Shown here: one piece after another, positions 35,276-44,183 of the stretch
How the letters are laid out: each line of letters opens with the position of its first letter
Numbering within the stretch: position 1 is the first letter of the stretch
Source: Segatella albensis DSM 11370 = JCM 12258
GTDB taxonomy: Bacteria; Bacteroidota; Bacteroidia; Bacteroidales; Bacteroidaceae
NCBI RefSeq assembly: GCF_000426565.1
Contig: NZ_AUFP01000005.1
Location: 1 to 64,000 of the forward strand
Direction: 5' to 3'
DNA: 64,000 bases
The notes under the pieces: model-generated
Told to the model about the DNA's origin: nothing
Databases searched by the model: none
Seen by the model: only the letters and a program-made list of their open reading frames with translations
Program-made: the position numbers and the translations under genes

Positions 35276-36634
35276 ATGCAAATACAAAACGATACGATTT
35301 GTGCCTTGGCGACTCCTGCGGGAGGCGCCATTGGCATTATTAGACTAAGTGGTCCAGACGCCATCTCCATCACTTCACTTCTCTTCAGTAGAAATATTAC
35401 CGATGCTCCAGCCAACAGCATCAAATATGGAATTCTACGCAATCTGTCAGGCGAAGAAATTGATGATGTCCTTGTCAGCATTTTCCGAGCACCTCATAGC
35501 TATACAGGTGAAGATTCTGTAGAGATATCATGCCACGGCAGTCGCTACATTCTCAACCAAGCCGTTCATGCGCTCATCGAAGCTGGTGCCCGTCAAGCCC
35601 TTCCTGGCGAATATACCCAACGAGCTTATCTCAACGGGAAAATGGATCTGAGTCAAGCCGAGGCCGTTGCAGATCTTATCGCAGCCAGCAATCGCGCTAC
35701 CCACAAGCTCGCACTCAGTCAGCTCAAAGGACATTTTAGCAGCGAACTCAGCACTTTACGCGACCAGCTACTAAAGATGACTTCTCTTCTAGAACTTGAG
35801 TTAGACTTCAGCGACCACGAAGAACTCGAGTTTGCCGACCGTAGCGATTTGCGCCAACTGGCCGAGAAGATAGACAATCGTATCACTACCCTTGCCCACA
35901 GTTTCGAAACGGGAAACGCCTTGAAACAAGGCATAGCCGTAGCTATCATCGGCAAGACCAATGTTGGTAAAAGTACCCTACTCAATCGCCTTCTTCACGA
36001 AGAGAAAGCCATCGTAAGCGACATCGATGGAACAACCCGCGATGTTATCGAAGACACCACCATCATCCAAGGTATCACCTTCCGTTTTATCGATACAGCA
36101 GGTATACGTCATACCGATGATACGATCGAACGGTTAGGCATCGAGCGCACTTATCAAAAGCTCGAGGAAGCGAGTATCATCCTTTGGCTCATAGATGCAC
36201 AGCCAACATCTGACGAGCAAAGCGACATCGCAGAACGTTGTAAAGACAAACAACTTATCATCATCCAAAACAAGATAGACAAGGTATCAACTCCTTACGA
36301 CATCACGATACCTCATGCAGCATACATCCAGATATCAGCAAAACAAGGAGAGCATCTTGATAGTCTGGAGCATGAACTCTATACTGTTGCCGACATTCCG
36401 GAAATCAACGAGAATAGCATCATCGTAACCTCTGCCCGTCACTACGAAGCCCTCGTTCATGCAAAAGAGACTATAGAGCGTGTTATCGAAGGAATGGATA
36501 TGGATCTTAGTGGCGACCTTTTGGCTGAGGATCTTCGCATCTGTCTAGAGCAATTGGCAGAAATCACGGGAGGACAGATTACGCCACAAGAAACGCTGAA
36601 TAATATTTTTAAACATTTCTGCGTGGGAAAGTAA
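35276..36634 (+). CDS. mnmE: tRNA uridine-5-carboxymethylaminomethyl modification GTPase MnmE
   Basis: A 452-residue GTPase which with MnmG modifies U34 of tRNAs. N-terminal folate-binding domain (DTICALATPAGGAIGIIRLS, YTGEDSVEISCHG), then the G domain (GKTNVGKSTLL, DIDGTTRDVIE, IDTAG, IQNKID), and the conserved C-terminus FCVGK. The ATG at 35276 follows the previous stop by one base. The last 17 bases of the frame and stop (36617-36633) are repeated at the ends of the accessory region, so the gene end doubles as an attachment site. Confidence 0.95.
   Translation: MQIQNDTICALATPAGGAIGIIRLSGPDAISITSLLFSRNITDAPANSIKYGILRNLSGEEIDDVLVSIFRAPHSYTGEDSVEISCHGSRYILNQAVHALIEAGARQALPGEYTQRAYLNGKMDLSQAEAVADLIAASNRATHKLALSQLKGHFSSELSTLRDQLLKMTSLLELELDFSDHEELEFADRSDLRQLAEKIDNRITTLAHSFETGNALKQGIAVAIIGKTNVGKSTLLNRLLHEEKAIVSDIDGTTRDVIEDTTIIQGITFRFIDTAGIRHTDDTIERLGIERTYQKLEEASIILWLIDAQPTSDEQSDIAERCKDKQLIIIQNKIDKVSTPYDITIPHAAYIQISAKQGEHLDSLEHELYTVADIPEINENSIIVTSARHYEALVHAKETIERVIEGMDMDLSGDLLAEDLRICLEQLAEITGGQITPQETLNNIFKHFCVGK
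36617..36633 (+). other. attachment core (attL) in the 3' end of mnmE
   Basis: TTCTGCGTGGGAAAGTA, 17 bp, exactly repeated in direct orientation at 58950-58966 and inverted at 54774-54790. The trmE/mnmE 3' end is a known integration site for genomic islands such as SGI1, with a related sequence. Confidence 0.7.
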
Positions 36635-36774
36635 AATGCTAATAAACAAGCATTAACAAAAACAAAGAAAAGACAAGAATAGACAAATAAGGCCTTTAAC
36701 TGCAGATGTTTGTCTATTCACGTCGATTCTGAATAAACTGCCAAATTTATCTAAGTTTGAGGATGAAAACAGGT

Positions 36775-36843
36775 ACTTTTGTCACTACGTGGTCACTCGA
36801 GGAACCACAAGTGACCGAATTTGGTCACTCAAGTGACAAAAGT
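36775..36843. promoter_or_regulatory. cluster of GTCACT half-sites upstream of the recombinase
   Basis: Five GTCACT/AGTGAC half-sites at 36781, 36792, 36810, 36824 and 36832. ACTTTTGTCACT at 36775 and AGTGACAAAAGT at 36832 are a perfect 12-bp inverted pair, and GTCACT-CA-AGTGAC at 36824-36837 is a perfect palindrome. It looks like an operator or excisionase/arm-site array. Confidence 0.55.
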
Positions 36844-36866
36844 AAAATGTTTCAAACTTTCCAATT

Positions 36867-38038
36867 ATGGCAAACACTACAGAATCGAACGGCAGAAAGG
36901 AGTCCGTTACACTAAGAGAAAGAGTCCTTTCAGATGGATCATCCAGTTTGTATTTGGATATCCGACACAATGGTAAAAGAACTCGTGAGTTCCTGAAACT
37001 TTATCTTTTACAGGCAACAAGACTTCAGTTAAGGAACAGAACCGTCGTACAATGGCTCAAGCTAAAGCTATTAAGTCTGAGCGTATAATAGAACTCACCA
37101 AAGGGTCTTACGAGGTTTTGCAGGCTTACAAAGGCAACACCTATTTTCTTCCTTATTATCGTAAGATGTGTGAGGAACGTTTTCGTGATGACAGCCAGGG
37201 CAATTGGGGCAATTGGCGTAGTTGCTTACGTTATCTGGAAGCTTATTGCGATGAATCAACAACATTCGATGAGATCACTACGGAGTGGATCAAAGGTTTC
37301 AAAAAGTTCCTTGAAACAGTAGAAAAAGATAAGCATAAGCGTATAGAGAAAGGTGGAACCAACCTGTTCCAAAGCTTATCACTTAACTCGAAGCATTCTT
37401 ATTTCAACAAGCTTAAAGCTTGTATCAATCAAGCATTTGAAGAGCATATCATCGCTGTCAATCCTTTAAGAGGCATTAAGGGATTTAAACAAGATGAGGT
37501 TGTAAGAGAACATCTTGATTGGGATGAGGTGGTAAAACTTAACGATACACCTTGTAAATATCCGTATCTAAAGAATGCCTTTCTATTTTCATGTTTCACT
37601 GGCATCCGGAAAATTGATCTCCAGAACCTAGTTTGGAGTGAAGTCCAACAGTTCGGTGGCTTTACTCGTATTGTATGGAAACAGAAAAAGACTGGTGGAC
37701 AGGAATATCTTGACATTCCAAAACAAGCAGAGATGTATCTCGGAGTACGCGGGAAGGCAGACGAAAAAGTCTTCTCAGGATTCAAATATAGTTCATAGAC
37801 TTTGTTAGAACTCCGTCGATGGCTATTGGCTGCAGGAATTACGAAAGATCTTACTTTTCACTGTGCACGCCATACATTCGCTGTTTTGATGCTCAACTTT
37901 GGTGCAGATATCTATACTGTTTCAAAGATGCTTGGTCATAGAGAACTTCAGACTACTCAAATTTATGCTCGAGTTCTTGATAAGAAGAAACAGGAAGCTA
38001 TTGGATTGTTCCCATCACTTGATAATAAGACAAAATAA
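36867..38038 (+). pseudogene. tyrosine recombinase, broken by one frameshift and one stop
   Basis: Three pieces make one phage-integrase-type protein of about 390 residues: the arm-binding N-terminus (VTLRERVLSDGSSSLYLDIR), the core (SAM-like domain; FTGIRKIDLQNLVW with the catalytic Arg), and the C-terminal box (FHCARHTFAVLMLNFGADI, MLGHRELQTTQIYA with His and Tyr). Near 37015 one A is missing from ACAAAGACT, moving the frame; at 37796-37798 a TAG replaces a Tyr-type codon between FKYSS and TLLELRRW. It is the integrase of the mnmE island and is probably dead, unless the frameshift is an assembly error. Confidence 0.8.
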
Positions 38039-38049
38039 GGAGGAATGAT

Positions 38050-38550
38050 ATGAATAGACAAGAAGTAGCACTGAGTCTTGCCGAGATAGACAAGCTTCAT
38101 CGCCAAGTCGTATATTATCTAGATGTCGATGAGCAAGTAGATAGTCTACCCACGAATTTTGATTTTGATGGGGTTCAGAAATGGGTTCCAGAGATTATTG
38201 ATTATATGAAAGGCCACGATTACAGAGGTCTTATTAATTTTATCGAATCGATGTTTCCTACAGATTATCTTAAAAGGACTTTGAATGAACGAAGTAAGAA
38301 GTATAAGCCATATACTATAGCCGTCTTGACTCGTTTCTCTGAATCTATCGATAAAATCTATGAGTGTTCTACCTTATTTAATAAATTATATAAGGCTGGA
38401 CCTTATGAGAATCTCGTAGATCCGCTTGCAAATGTAAGAGGAGCAGAACTTCTACAACGGGCAGTGAAAGCTGGCTTTCTTGATGAAAAATACCAGTTGG
38501 CTGAAAAAACAACAAAGGTAGAATCTGCGGTATCAAAATCGAGGAAATAG
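38050..38550 (+). CDS. hypothetical protein, probably truncated
   Basis: A 166-residue helical protein ([20 protein letters not shown] onwards). The segment [20 protein letters not shown] resembles a motif in Bacteroidales mobile-element proteins where more sequence follows, so I think the C-terminus is lost. It lies 11 bp after the recombinase remnant. Function unknown. Confidence 0.45.
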   Translation: MNRQEVALSLAEIDKLHRQVVYYLDVDEQVDSLPTNFDFDGVQKWVPEIIDYMKGHDYRGLINFIESMFPTDYLKRTLNERSKKYKPYTIAVLTRFSESIDKIYECSTLFNKLYKAGPYENLVDPLANVRGAELLQRAVKAGFLDEKYQLAEKTTKVESAVSKSRK

Positions 38551-38645
38551 AAGATCCACGAATGAGAGATCTTCGCATTCTGGATAAACTGGTGGATGAC
38601 CTTGCAAAAGGCAAAACACTTGAAAAGATTATCGGTAACAAATAA
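38535..38645 (+). pseudogene. C-terminal coding fragment
   Basis: In a different frame from the preceding gene, codons [20 protein letters not shown] and [16 protein letters not shown] run to a stop with clean coding character but no usable start. It is probably the tail of a gene fused here by a deletion. Confidence 0.4.
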
Positions 38646-38649
38646 CAAT

Positions 38650-39066
38650 ATGTGGAAATGCCCAAAATGCGGACGTACATTCCGCAATGACAATCAACAT
38701 CACTTCTGTGGTAAAGGTAAAGGCCCAGAAACAATAGATGAATATATAGATGAACAAGGTGAAGACATTCGTCCTCAGCTTGAACAGGTTCGTAATGCCA
38801 TTCGAGAGGTTTTGTCGGAGGCTACTGAAAAGATTGCCTGGCAGATGCCTACTTATCGTGAGAAAAAGAACATCATTCACTTTGCAGCGTCCAAGAATCA
38901 CATAGGTCTTTATCCTGGTGAAGCAGTCGTAGCACATCTCAGCAATATATTGGATGAATATGGTTTCAAGTATGCCAAAGGTAGCATTCAGATACCATAT
39001 ACCGCAGAGGTTCCTAAAGACCTGATCAAGCAAATAGCTGGTTGGGCTAAATCTAATATCGAGTAA
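38650..39066 (+). CDS. DUF1801/YdhG-like protein with N-terminal zinc-ribbon-like motif
   Basis: A 138-residue protein. The N-terminus has a Cys/His set CPKCGRTFRNDNQHHFCGKG, followed by a DUF1801 domain: AIREVLSEATEKIAWQMPTY, HFAASKNHIGLYPG, and KGSIQIPYTAEVPKDLI. DUF1801 relates to frataxin-fold YdhG proteins. It is paired with the YdeI-like gene 1 bp downstream, a pairing I recall from small mobile gene cassettes. Confidence 0.75.
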   Translation: MWKCPKCGRTFRNDNQHHFCGKGKGPETIDEYIDEQGEDIRPQLEQVRNAIREVLSEATEKIAWQMPTYREKKNIIHFAASKNHIGLYPGEAVVAHLSNILDEYGFKYAKGSIQIPYTAEVPKDLIKQIAGWAKSNIE

Positions 39067-39067
39067 A

Positions 39068-39642
39068 ATGTCAGATCAGAAGAACATACTTAACATCAAG
39101 TGTAGACAGGAGTTCAGACATTGGTTAGCTGAAAATTCAAGCGTTGAAACAGAAGGCTGGATTCATGCAGAACGAGGTAAACCTACAGGCGATGATCATC
39201 TGTGGTATCTTGATGCTGTAGAAGAAACTCTGTGCTATGGATGGATTGACAGTACTGCTGGAAAGATAGATAGCATCAGCTATCAACGTTTCTCTCCTCG
39301 CAGAAAAAACAGCCCTTGGACTGAACTAAATAAAGAACGTGTTCGCAGACTTGAAAAACTCGGGCTTATGACTGATGCTGGTCGCAAGGTACTTCCACCA
39401 ATGGGCGCAAGAAGTTTCAAATTCGATCCAGATGTAGAGCTGGCTTTGAAACAAGCTTGTGTATGGACTAAGTTTCGTTCCTTCCCTATCTTTATCAACG
39501 CATTCGTGCTTACAATGTGGCTTTCTACAAAGGTCGTTATCCTGAAATGTATGAGCGAGGATTGAGGCATCTCATTGAGGAAACAAAGAATGGTAAGATG
39601 TATGGAGAGTGGAACGACTATGGTCGTCTGCTCGATTATTAA
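39068..39642 (+). pseudogene. YdeI/OmpD-associated-family protein, frameshifted
   Basis: The first 140 codons give a YdeI-type protein: FRHWLAENSSVETEGWIHA, CYGWIDSTAGKIDSISYQRF, SPRRKNSPWTELNKERV. Near 39486 one base appears to be missing; in the next frame the protein continues YLYQRIRAYNVAFYKGRYPE and ends GEWNDYGRLLDY at 39642. The restored length is 191 residues, normal for the family. It is a recent single-base loss or a sequencing error. Confidence 0.75.
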
Positions 39643-39723
39643 TGCTCTAATTATTTCTATAAAATTGCCACAAAAAACTAGTTTTATAATGATATCGACT
39701 AAAAAACAAAAAAAAATCAAGGT

Positions 39724-39742
39724 TATGCCCGTGAATGACATA
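39724..39742. promoter_or_regulatory. operator copy A (WYL gene promoter)
   Basis: TATGCC-CGTGAAT-GACATA, 19 bp, one mismatch to the perfect palindrome. It ends 10 bp before the -7 box TAACTTTG (39752-39759) of the WYL gene. Confidence 0.7.
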
Positions 39743-39751
39743 CCTTTTGTA

Positions 39752-39759
39752 TAACTTTG
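39752..39759 (+). promoter_or_regulatory. -7 box, WYL operon
   Basis: TAACTTTG, 28 bp before the ATG; its -33 region is occupied by operator A. Confidence 0.65.
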
Positions 39760-39787
39760 CCACAAATAAAGTTTAAAACTTACGAAT

Positions 39788-40699
39788 ATGGCATTGAATC
39801 AGACAAACAAACTTGTATGGATCGTTGAGACCATCAACAGAGCAGGTAAGATTACTTTTGAGGATCTTAACCGCAAATGGATGGACAACGTAGATCTAAG
39901 TGGCGGTGAGGAAATGCTTAAACGCACATTTCATAAATGGCGCGACAACATTTTCGATACATTCGGTCTATTGATTGAGTGTGAAAAAGGTGGGCTATAT
40001 AGATATTATATCAGCAATACCAGTGATTTACATAACGACAGTATTGAGAACTGGCTACTTAGCACCTACTCTGTGACCAATTCTCTTATTGGAAGTAAGT
40101 CCATCAAGAATAGGATTATTCTCGAGGATATTCCTTCTGGTATGAAGTACTTGGATTCGATAATAGATGCCATGAAGAAAGATTGTTTGATTCATATAAC
40201 CTATTATAACTATTGGCGAGGAGATTCACGTCAGCACTATGTAATGCCACTCTGTGTAAAGTTGTTCAGACAACGTTGGTATATGGTTGGTAAGGCATGG
40301 TCAACAGGCTTCATTACCATATTCTGCCTTGATCGCATCAAGAATTTCCGTTTATCCTCTCACACCTTTGAATATCCTGTCGATTTTTCACCAGAAGAAT
40401 ATTTTAACGGATGTTTTGGTATTATCACAGATGAAAACTACCCCATTCAGCGTGTACTATTGAAAGTGGATGCACGTCAGGCACATTATCTTCGCGATCT
40501 TCCTTTACTTCCATCAGGTGCTCAAAAAGAGTTGGAACATACCAATTCCTACAGCATTTTTGAACTCCAAGTACGACCTTCTATCGATTTCCAACAAGAG
40601 CTTCTATGTCAAGGCGATTCCCTTGAAGTGCTCGAGCCCCAGTGGCTCCGCGATGAAATAGCTCGTATTGGCAAAGGTATCTGGGAGAAGAATAAATGA
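39788..40699 (+). CDS. WYL-domain transcriptional regulator
   Basis: A 303-residue protein: N-terminal winged-helix-like region (residues 1-70, KITFEDLNRKWM), then a WYL domain (about 135-210: LIHITYYNYWRGDSRQHYVM, LFRQRWYMVGKA, FCLDRIKNFRL) and a C-terminal WCX-like extension. WYL regulators such as BrxR and CapW repress phage-defence operons and respond to nucleic-acid or other ligands. Its own promoter carries one of four matching operators in the island, so autoregulation and control of the other three promoters is a strong inference. It heads a likely operon reaching 44092. Confidence 0.85.
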   Translation: MALNQTNKLVWIVETINRAGKITFEDLNRKWMDNVDLSGGEEMLKRTFHKWRDNIFDTFGLLIECEKGGLYRYYISNTSDLHNDSIENWLLSTYSVTNSLIGSKSIKNRIILEDIPSGMKYLDSIIDAMKKDCLIHITYYNYWRGDSRQHYVMPLCVKLFRQRWYMVGKAWSTGFITIFCLDRIKNFRLSSHTFEYPVDFSPEEYFNGCFGIITDENYPIQRVLLKVDARQAHYLRDLPLLPSGAQKELEHTNSYSIFELQVRPSIDFQQELLCQGDSLEVLEPQWLRDEIARIGKGIWEKNK

Positions 40700-40723
40700 A
40701 AAAATAATTAAAGATACAGCATT

Positions 40724-40954
40724 ATGATTATTGAAGTTCAATTTGAGAATCAGAATTTACCTTCTGATGTAAAGACAAAGAATTCCGTGCTTCAACTTCA
40801 TTCCTTTGAGGATAACGGAGTTGTATTCGAAGTTCCCGAAGGCTATATTGGCCACTTGGATGATGTCTATACAACATCTGACAACATGGCTTTTGAAGAT
40901 CTACTTCCTGGTAGATATATTTTCAAGGATGAAACAATCTATTCGGCAGAATGA
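40724..40954 (+). CDS. hypothetical small acidic protein (76 residues)
   Basis: MIIEVQFENQNLPSDVKTKN onwards; beta-rich and acidic, with VFEVPEGYIGHLDDVYTTSD. Not recognised. It lies 24 bp after the WYL gene and 23 bp before the nuclease gene, so it is part of the same operon. Confidence 0.55.
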   Translation: MIIEVQFENQNLPSDVKTKNSVLQLHSFEDNGVVFEVPEGYIGHLDDVYTTSDNMAFEDLLPGRYIFKDETIYSAE

Positions 40955-40977
40955 TGGCTTTACATATCTAAAGACTT

Positions 40978-42249
40978 ATGGAACAGACTGTAAAAATGAA
41001 TCATCTACTTGTTCTCTCGGAACAGTTGTATAAGCGTATTTCAGAGTCAGAAAATAAAACACCTTATGCATTTAACCTTTTGGACTTAGCAGGGGTGAAT
41101 GAACCTTTCACAAGCTTAATTTTAGCTCACATATTTAAATATGCTCCAGAACAGAGAAACCCGTTGTGCACATCATTTATTCGTAGATTTCTACAGCCCT
41201 GTGGTTTCGACATGAACTGGGTAAAAGCTCCGGTCGTTACAACTGAAAAGGAACATATTGATGTTTGCATTCATGAACCAGGTAAATATGCGATTATTAT
41301 TGAAAATAAATTAAAGGGTGCTGTGTTCCAGCGCAATCAATTGGCACGCTATATTGCAACGCTTCGCAAGAATAATCGTTTTCGTGACAACCAGATTTTC
41401 ATAGTCATTTTGCCTAAAAACCACGATTTTCTTCAGTATCTACCAATGTCGGTTTTCCGCTTGCCAGAAGATTGGAATAGCAACAATCAGGATCGGGCTT
41501 GCAAAACCAATGACGCTTGTAGCTGTTTATGTGATTGCGGGCAATCGTGTCCTCAGTGTACAACTTGTGAGAAAGATTTAATGCAGAAGTTCTCTTCGCG
41601 TACTACTGTAGTAGATAAGGAATTGTTGGAATGGTTGAAGCAAGATTGTCTATCGCTTATTCCAAAAAAAGAATTGCCTTTGAAATCTGCAATCATGCAA
41701 TTTTATGACTTCTTGAATGGTATATTTAATAATAGATTTAATCAAAAACTAGCAATGGAAATAGTAGATTTTTTGCGCGATAAACTGCTAAAGAATGAGC
41801 AGGATATTGAAATTCAGAATAAAGGCGAGCAGTGGAAAACAGTTTTAGCAAAAATAAACGAATTGGATGAATTGAAGTCTGGGATGCGCGAATTACAGAA
41901 GCAGCTTTCCTTTGAGTTGATGCAGGATTGGAGACATCGCATTCTACAATATGCTGATCTTCATAAGTCTTATAATATTGAAGTAAGCAATATCGGCTTT
42001 AGATTATTAATTCAAGGAGCAGAATTGGGCTGTTGGTATGATATCCATGACGATCGCGAAATAGAACCTTATTGGGGATGTTCAGCCAAGACAGAAGAGC
42101 AGCGAGAAGTCGTAGCTAAAATCCTTGATAAAGCAGGTGTTCCACATGCTGATATTATTGAGTGGACAACAGGCCACACCCTCCATGGCGACGAACGTTT
42201 CCTCTCATTCATTCAGGCAGCACAGGATTTAAAATTATTAGAAAAATAA
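40978..42249 (+). CDS. PD-(D/E)XK nuclease-like protein with Cys-rich insert
   Basis: A 423-residue protein. The nuclease core is HIDVCIHEPGKYAIIIENKL (Asp, then ExK) near residues 97-116, followed by QRNQLARYI and FIVILPKNHDF, the PDDEXK_4 style. Around residues 175-198 an insert CKTNDACSCLCDCGQSCPQC and then TTCEK has ten Cys in about 27 residues, fit for one or two zinc sites and unusual for the family. The C-terminal 200 residues are helical, with an ELGCWYDI..DREIEPYWG segment. Probably DNA-cleaving or DNA-binding; target unknown. Confidence 0.7.
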   Translation: MEQTVKMNHLLVLSEQLYKRISESENKTPYAFNLLDLAGVNEPFTSLILAHIFKYAPEQRNPLCTSFIRRFLQPCGFDMNWVKAPVVTTEKEHIDVCIHEPGKYAIIIENKLKGAVFQRNQLARYIATLRKNNRFRDNQIFIVILPKNHDFLQYLPMSVFRLPEDWNSNNQDRACKTNDACSCLCDCGQSCPQCTTCEKDLMQKFSSRTTVVDKELLEWLKQDCLSLIPKKELPLKSAIMQFYDFLNGIFNNRFNQKLAMEIVDFLRDKLLKNEQDIEIQNKGEQWKTVLAKINELDELKSGMRELQKQLSFELMQDWRHRILQYADLHKSYNIEVSNIGFRLLIQGAELGCWYDIHDDREIEPYWGCSAKTEEQREVVAKILDKAGVPHADIIEWTTGHTLHGDERFLSFIQAAQDLKLLEK

Positions 42250-42287
42250 TATAAAAAAAACGATTTATATACAAGATTCAAGAAGAA

Positions 42288-43427
42288 TTGAAAGAATGGG
42301 CAGAGGAAACCTATAATTTCTACTTGCCACTTGCTTCTAAGCTGAATATGGATTTTTACACTCAGTCTAAATTGACCGACATCACAGATGACAAGCCTGT
42401 AGAATTGATGGTAATAGGTATTAATCCTGGTCATGGTGGTACGTTTCTTAAAGATAGATTCGAGAAAAGTGAAGATTTACTTTTAGGCAATACTTATAAA
42501 GGTAAGCATGAAACAATCCAGAAATGGCGTATTCTAACGAATTTACGCTCTATTCTTGATTTTGCGGGTCTAGGCTCTATGCTGGATAATGAGAGCCAAT
42601 TCGTTTTTACCAACGCTACATTTTTCTCAACCCATGATGAGAATGACTTAGTCGGAAAAGAAATCAAATCAGCACAGTTGGAATCTATCCAATATACTAA
42701 GAAACTGATTGAAAAAATTCATCCAAAGCACATCATCTGTTTAGGGGGTAAGAACTGTACTGATCTCATTGTCGAAAATACGAAGCCACTATTATCAGAT
42801 TTGGTAAAGTTAGATTATGGAGTTATCGGAGATATCCCTGTTTATGGTATCAATCACACTAGCAGTTTCTGGTCTTCAGAGGAGATGGAATTAGTAGGAA
42901 AAGCTCTAGGGTTAGCATTCTCTATTGATCGAGAAAACATCGATATAAGCAATTTTGAAAAGAAAATGAAAACTGCGGTCAATGATTTTAAAAAGAAAAG
43001 ATATGATCGTGACAATATCAAACTCGAAAGTCTATTAAGATGGCAGTATATTTACGCTTGCCTAAATAATTTCTGCGAGTATCAATTACATCTTGAGAAA
43101 GCTGAATACCAAAATGACTGGGTGAGATTCTTTATTAAGGATTCTGAAGGAAGAAACATCTTAAAACTTGCGTTGATAAACCAAGCAGACGAAAAAAGTA
43201 TAGGAATTACTTATTTGGAGAAAAACCAGTGTAAAGGTGATAATTTTGATTCATTGGTGGCATCACTACAATCCATAGATAAATTCAGTCCTTATATTAC
43301 GAGTAAAGATAAGGTAGGTTGGATTGGATATTTGAAAATGACAAATAGACTTAAAGATACAGATTTATTTATTAGAGAGACAAAGTCACTTCTAAGTGAT
43401 ATAGTCTCACATCTTTCCTCAATGTAA
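42288..43427 (+). CDS. uracil-DNA-glycosylase-fold (TDG/MUG-like) protein with extra C-terminal domain
   Basis: A 379-residue protein. Residues 1-215 carry LMVIGINPGHGGTFLKD (the GINPG motif of TDG/MUG-type glycosylases, with the catalytic Asn), HIICLGGKN in the middle, and PVYGINHTSSFWSSEEM as the second loop. Residues 225-379 are an unrelated domain that I do not recognise. No ATG is available; a TTG at 42288, 38 bp after the nuclease gene, is the likely start. The pairing with two nucleases suggests it recognises modified bases, e.g. in phage DNA, but that is inference. Confidence 0.6.
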   Translation: MKEWAEETYNFYLPLASKLNMDFYTQSKLTDITDDKPVELMVIGINPGHGGTFLKDRFEKSEDLLLGNTYKGKHETIQKWRILTNLRSILDFAGLGSMLDNESQFVFTNATFFSTHDENDLVGKEIKSAQLESIQYTKKLIEKIHPKHIICLGGKNCTDLIVENTKPLLSDLVKLDYGVIGDIPVYGINHTSSFWSSEEMELVGKALGLAFSIDRENIDISNFEKKMKTAVNDFKKKRYDRDNIKLESLLRWQYIYACLNNFCEYQLHLEKAEYQNDWVRFFIKDSEGRNILKLALINQADEKSIGITYLEKNQCKGDNFDSLVASLQSIDKFSPYITSKDKVGWIGYLKMTNRLKDTDLFIRETKSLLSDIVSHLSSM

Positions 43428-43477
43428 TAGTAATACTTGAATTTGAATATTGGTTGTATAATAAATAAAGTTGAAAT

Positions 43478-44092
43478 ATGGACACTAAAGATAAATCGCT
43501 ACCAAGATTGATGCGTGATTCAAGCGAAACAGACGGCAAAGTTGAGATAGTTATGGATTATGTATTATCATGGACGCTGAGAAGAGCTGCCAATGAATGT
43601 GATATCGACAACAAACCTCTGCTGAGACATTATTGTAGGTATATGTTAGGCTTGCTTTTAGAAATACCAATGTCAGATGACGTAATAGTATCAGAAGTAA
43701 AGGTATGGAAAGAATACTGGAATATTGATCTTTGGGTAGAAGTAGCTCTTCAGTGCAATGGAGAAACAGAGCATCATGCTATTTTGATAGAAAACAAATA
43801 TTATACGATGCTTCATAATTCCTATGATGATGACGGAGTATCACGTAACCAATTAGAAGTATATAGAAAGAAATTTGATCGCCATTATGTAGATCAAGAA
43901 CATGATAATGATATCTGGCAGAAACATTATGCATTAATCACATGTATTGATCGCGATGATCCAAAATTCGAATCATACAAAATTGCGGAATCGTTTGGCT
44001 TCAATATCTTTTCATTCTATGATTTGCTACCTGAAGCAACAGAAGACACAGAGAGCGATATTTTTAATGAATTCTGGCTTAGGTCATGGTAA
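43478..44092 (+). CDS. small PD-(D/E)XK nuclease-like protein
   Basis: A 204-residue protein with VWKEYWNIDLWVEVALQCNG (Asp), HHAILIENKYYTML (ExK) and a Gln-Tyr helix NQLEVYRKKF, the PD-(D/E)XK pattern seen also at 40978 but without its extensions. An N-terminal fragment of a close paralogue lies at 62937. Last gene before operator B, so probably the last of the WYL operon. Confidence 0.7.
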   Translation: MDTKDKSLPRLMRDSSETDGKVEIVMDYVLSWTLRRAANECDIDNKPLLRHYCRYMLGLLLEIPMSDDVIVSEVKVWKEYWNIDLWVEVALQCNGETEHHAILIENKYYTMLHNSYDDDGVSRNQLEVYRKKFDRHYVDQEHDNDIWQKHYALITCIDRDDPKFESYKIAESFGFNIFSFYDLLPEATEDTESDIFNEFWLRSW

Positions 44093-44122
44093 ATTGATGG
44101 AGAAATAAAACTTTTATGGAGT

Positions 44123-44141
44123 TATGCCCACAGTTGGCATA
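44123..44141. promoter_or_regulatory. operator copy B
   Basis: TATGCCCACAGTTGGCATA, a perfect palindrome with 7-bp centre; the flanks GGAG...CTCC extend the symmetry to 44118-44146. It ends 10 bp before TACTTTTG (44151-44158). Confidence 0.75.
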
Positions 44142-44150
44142 GCTCCATTT

Positions 44151-44158
44151 TACTTTTG
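44151..44158 (+). promoter_or_regulatory. -7 box for the hydrolase-ATPase fusion gene
   Basis: TACTTTTG, 25 bp before the ATG at 44184. Confidence 0.65.
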
Positions 44159-44183
44159 CACCAAATTACAAAAGTAAAGCAGT

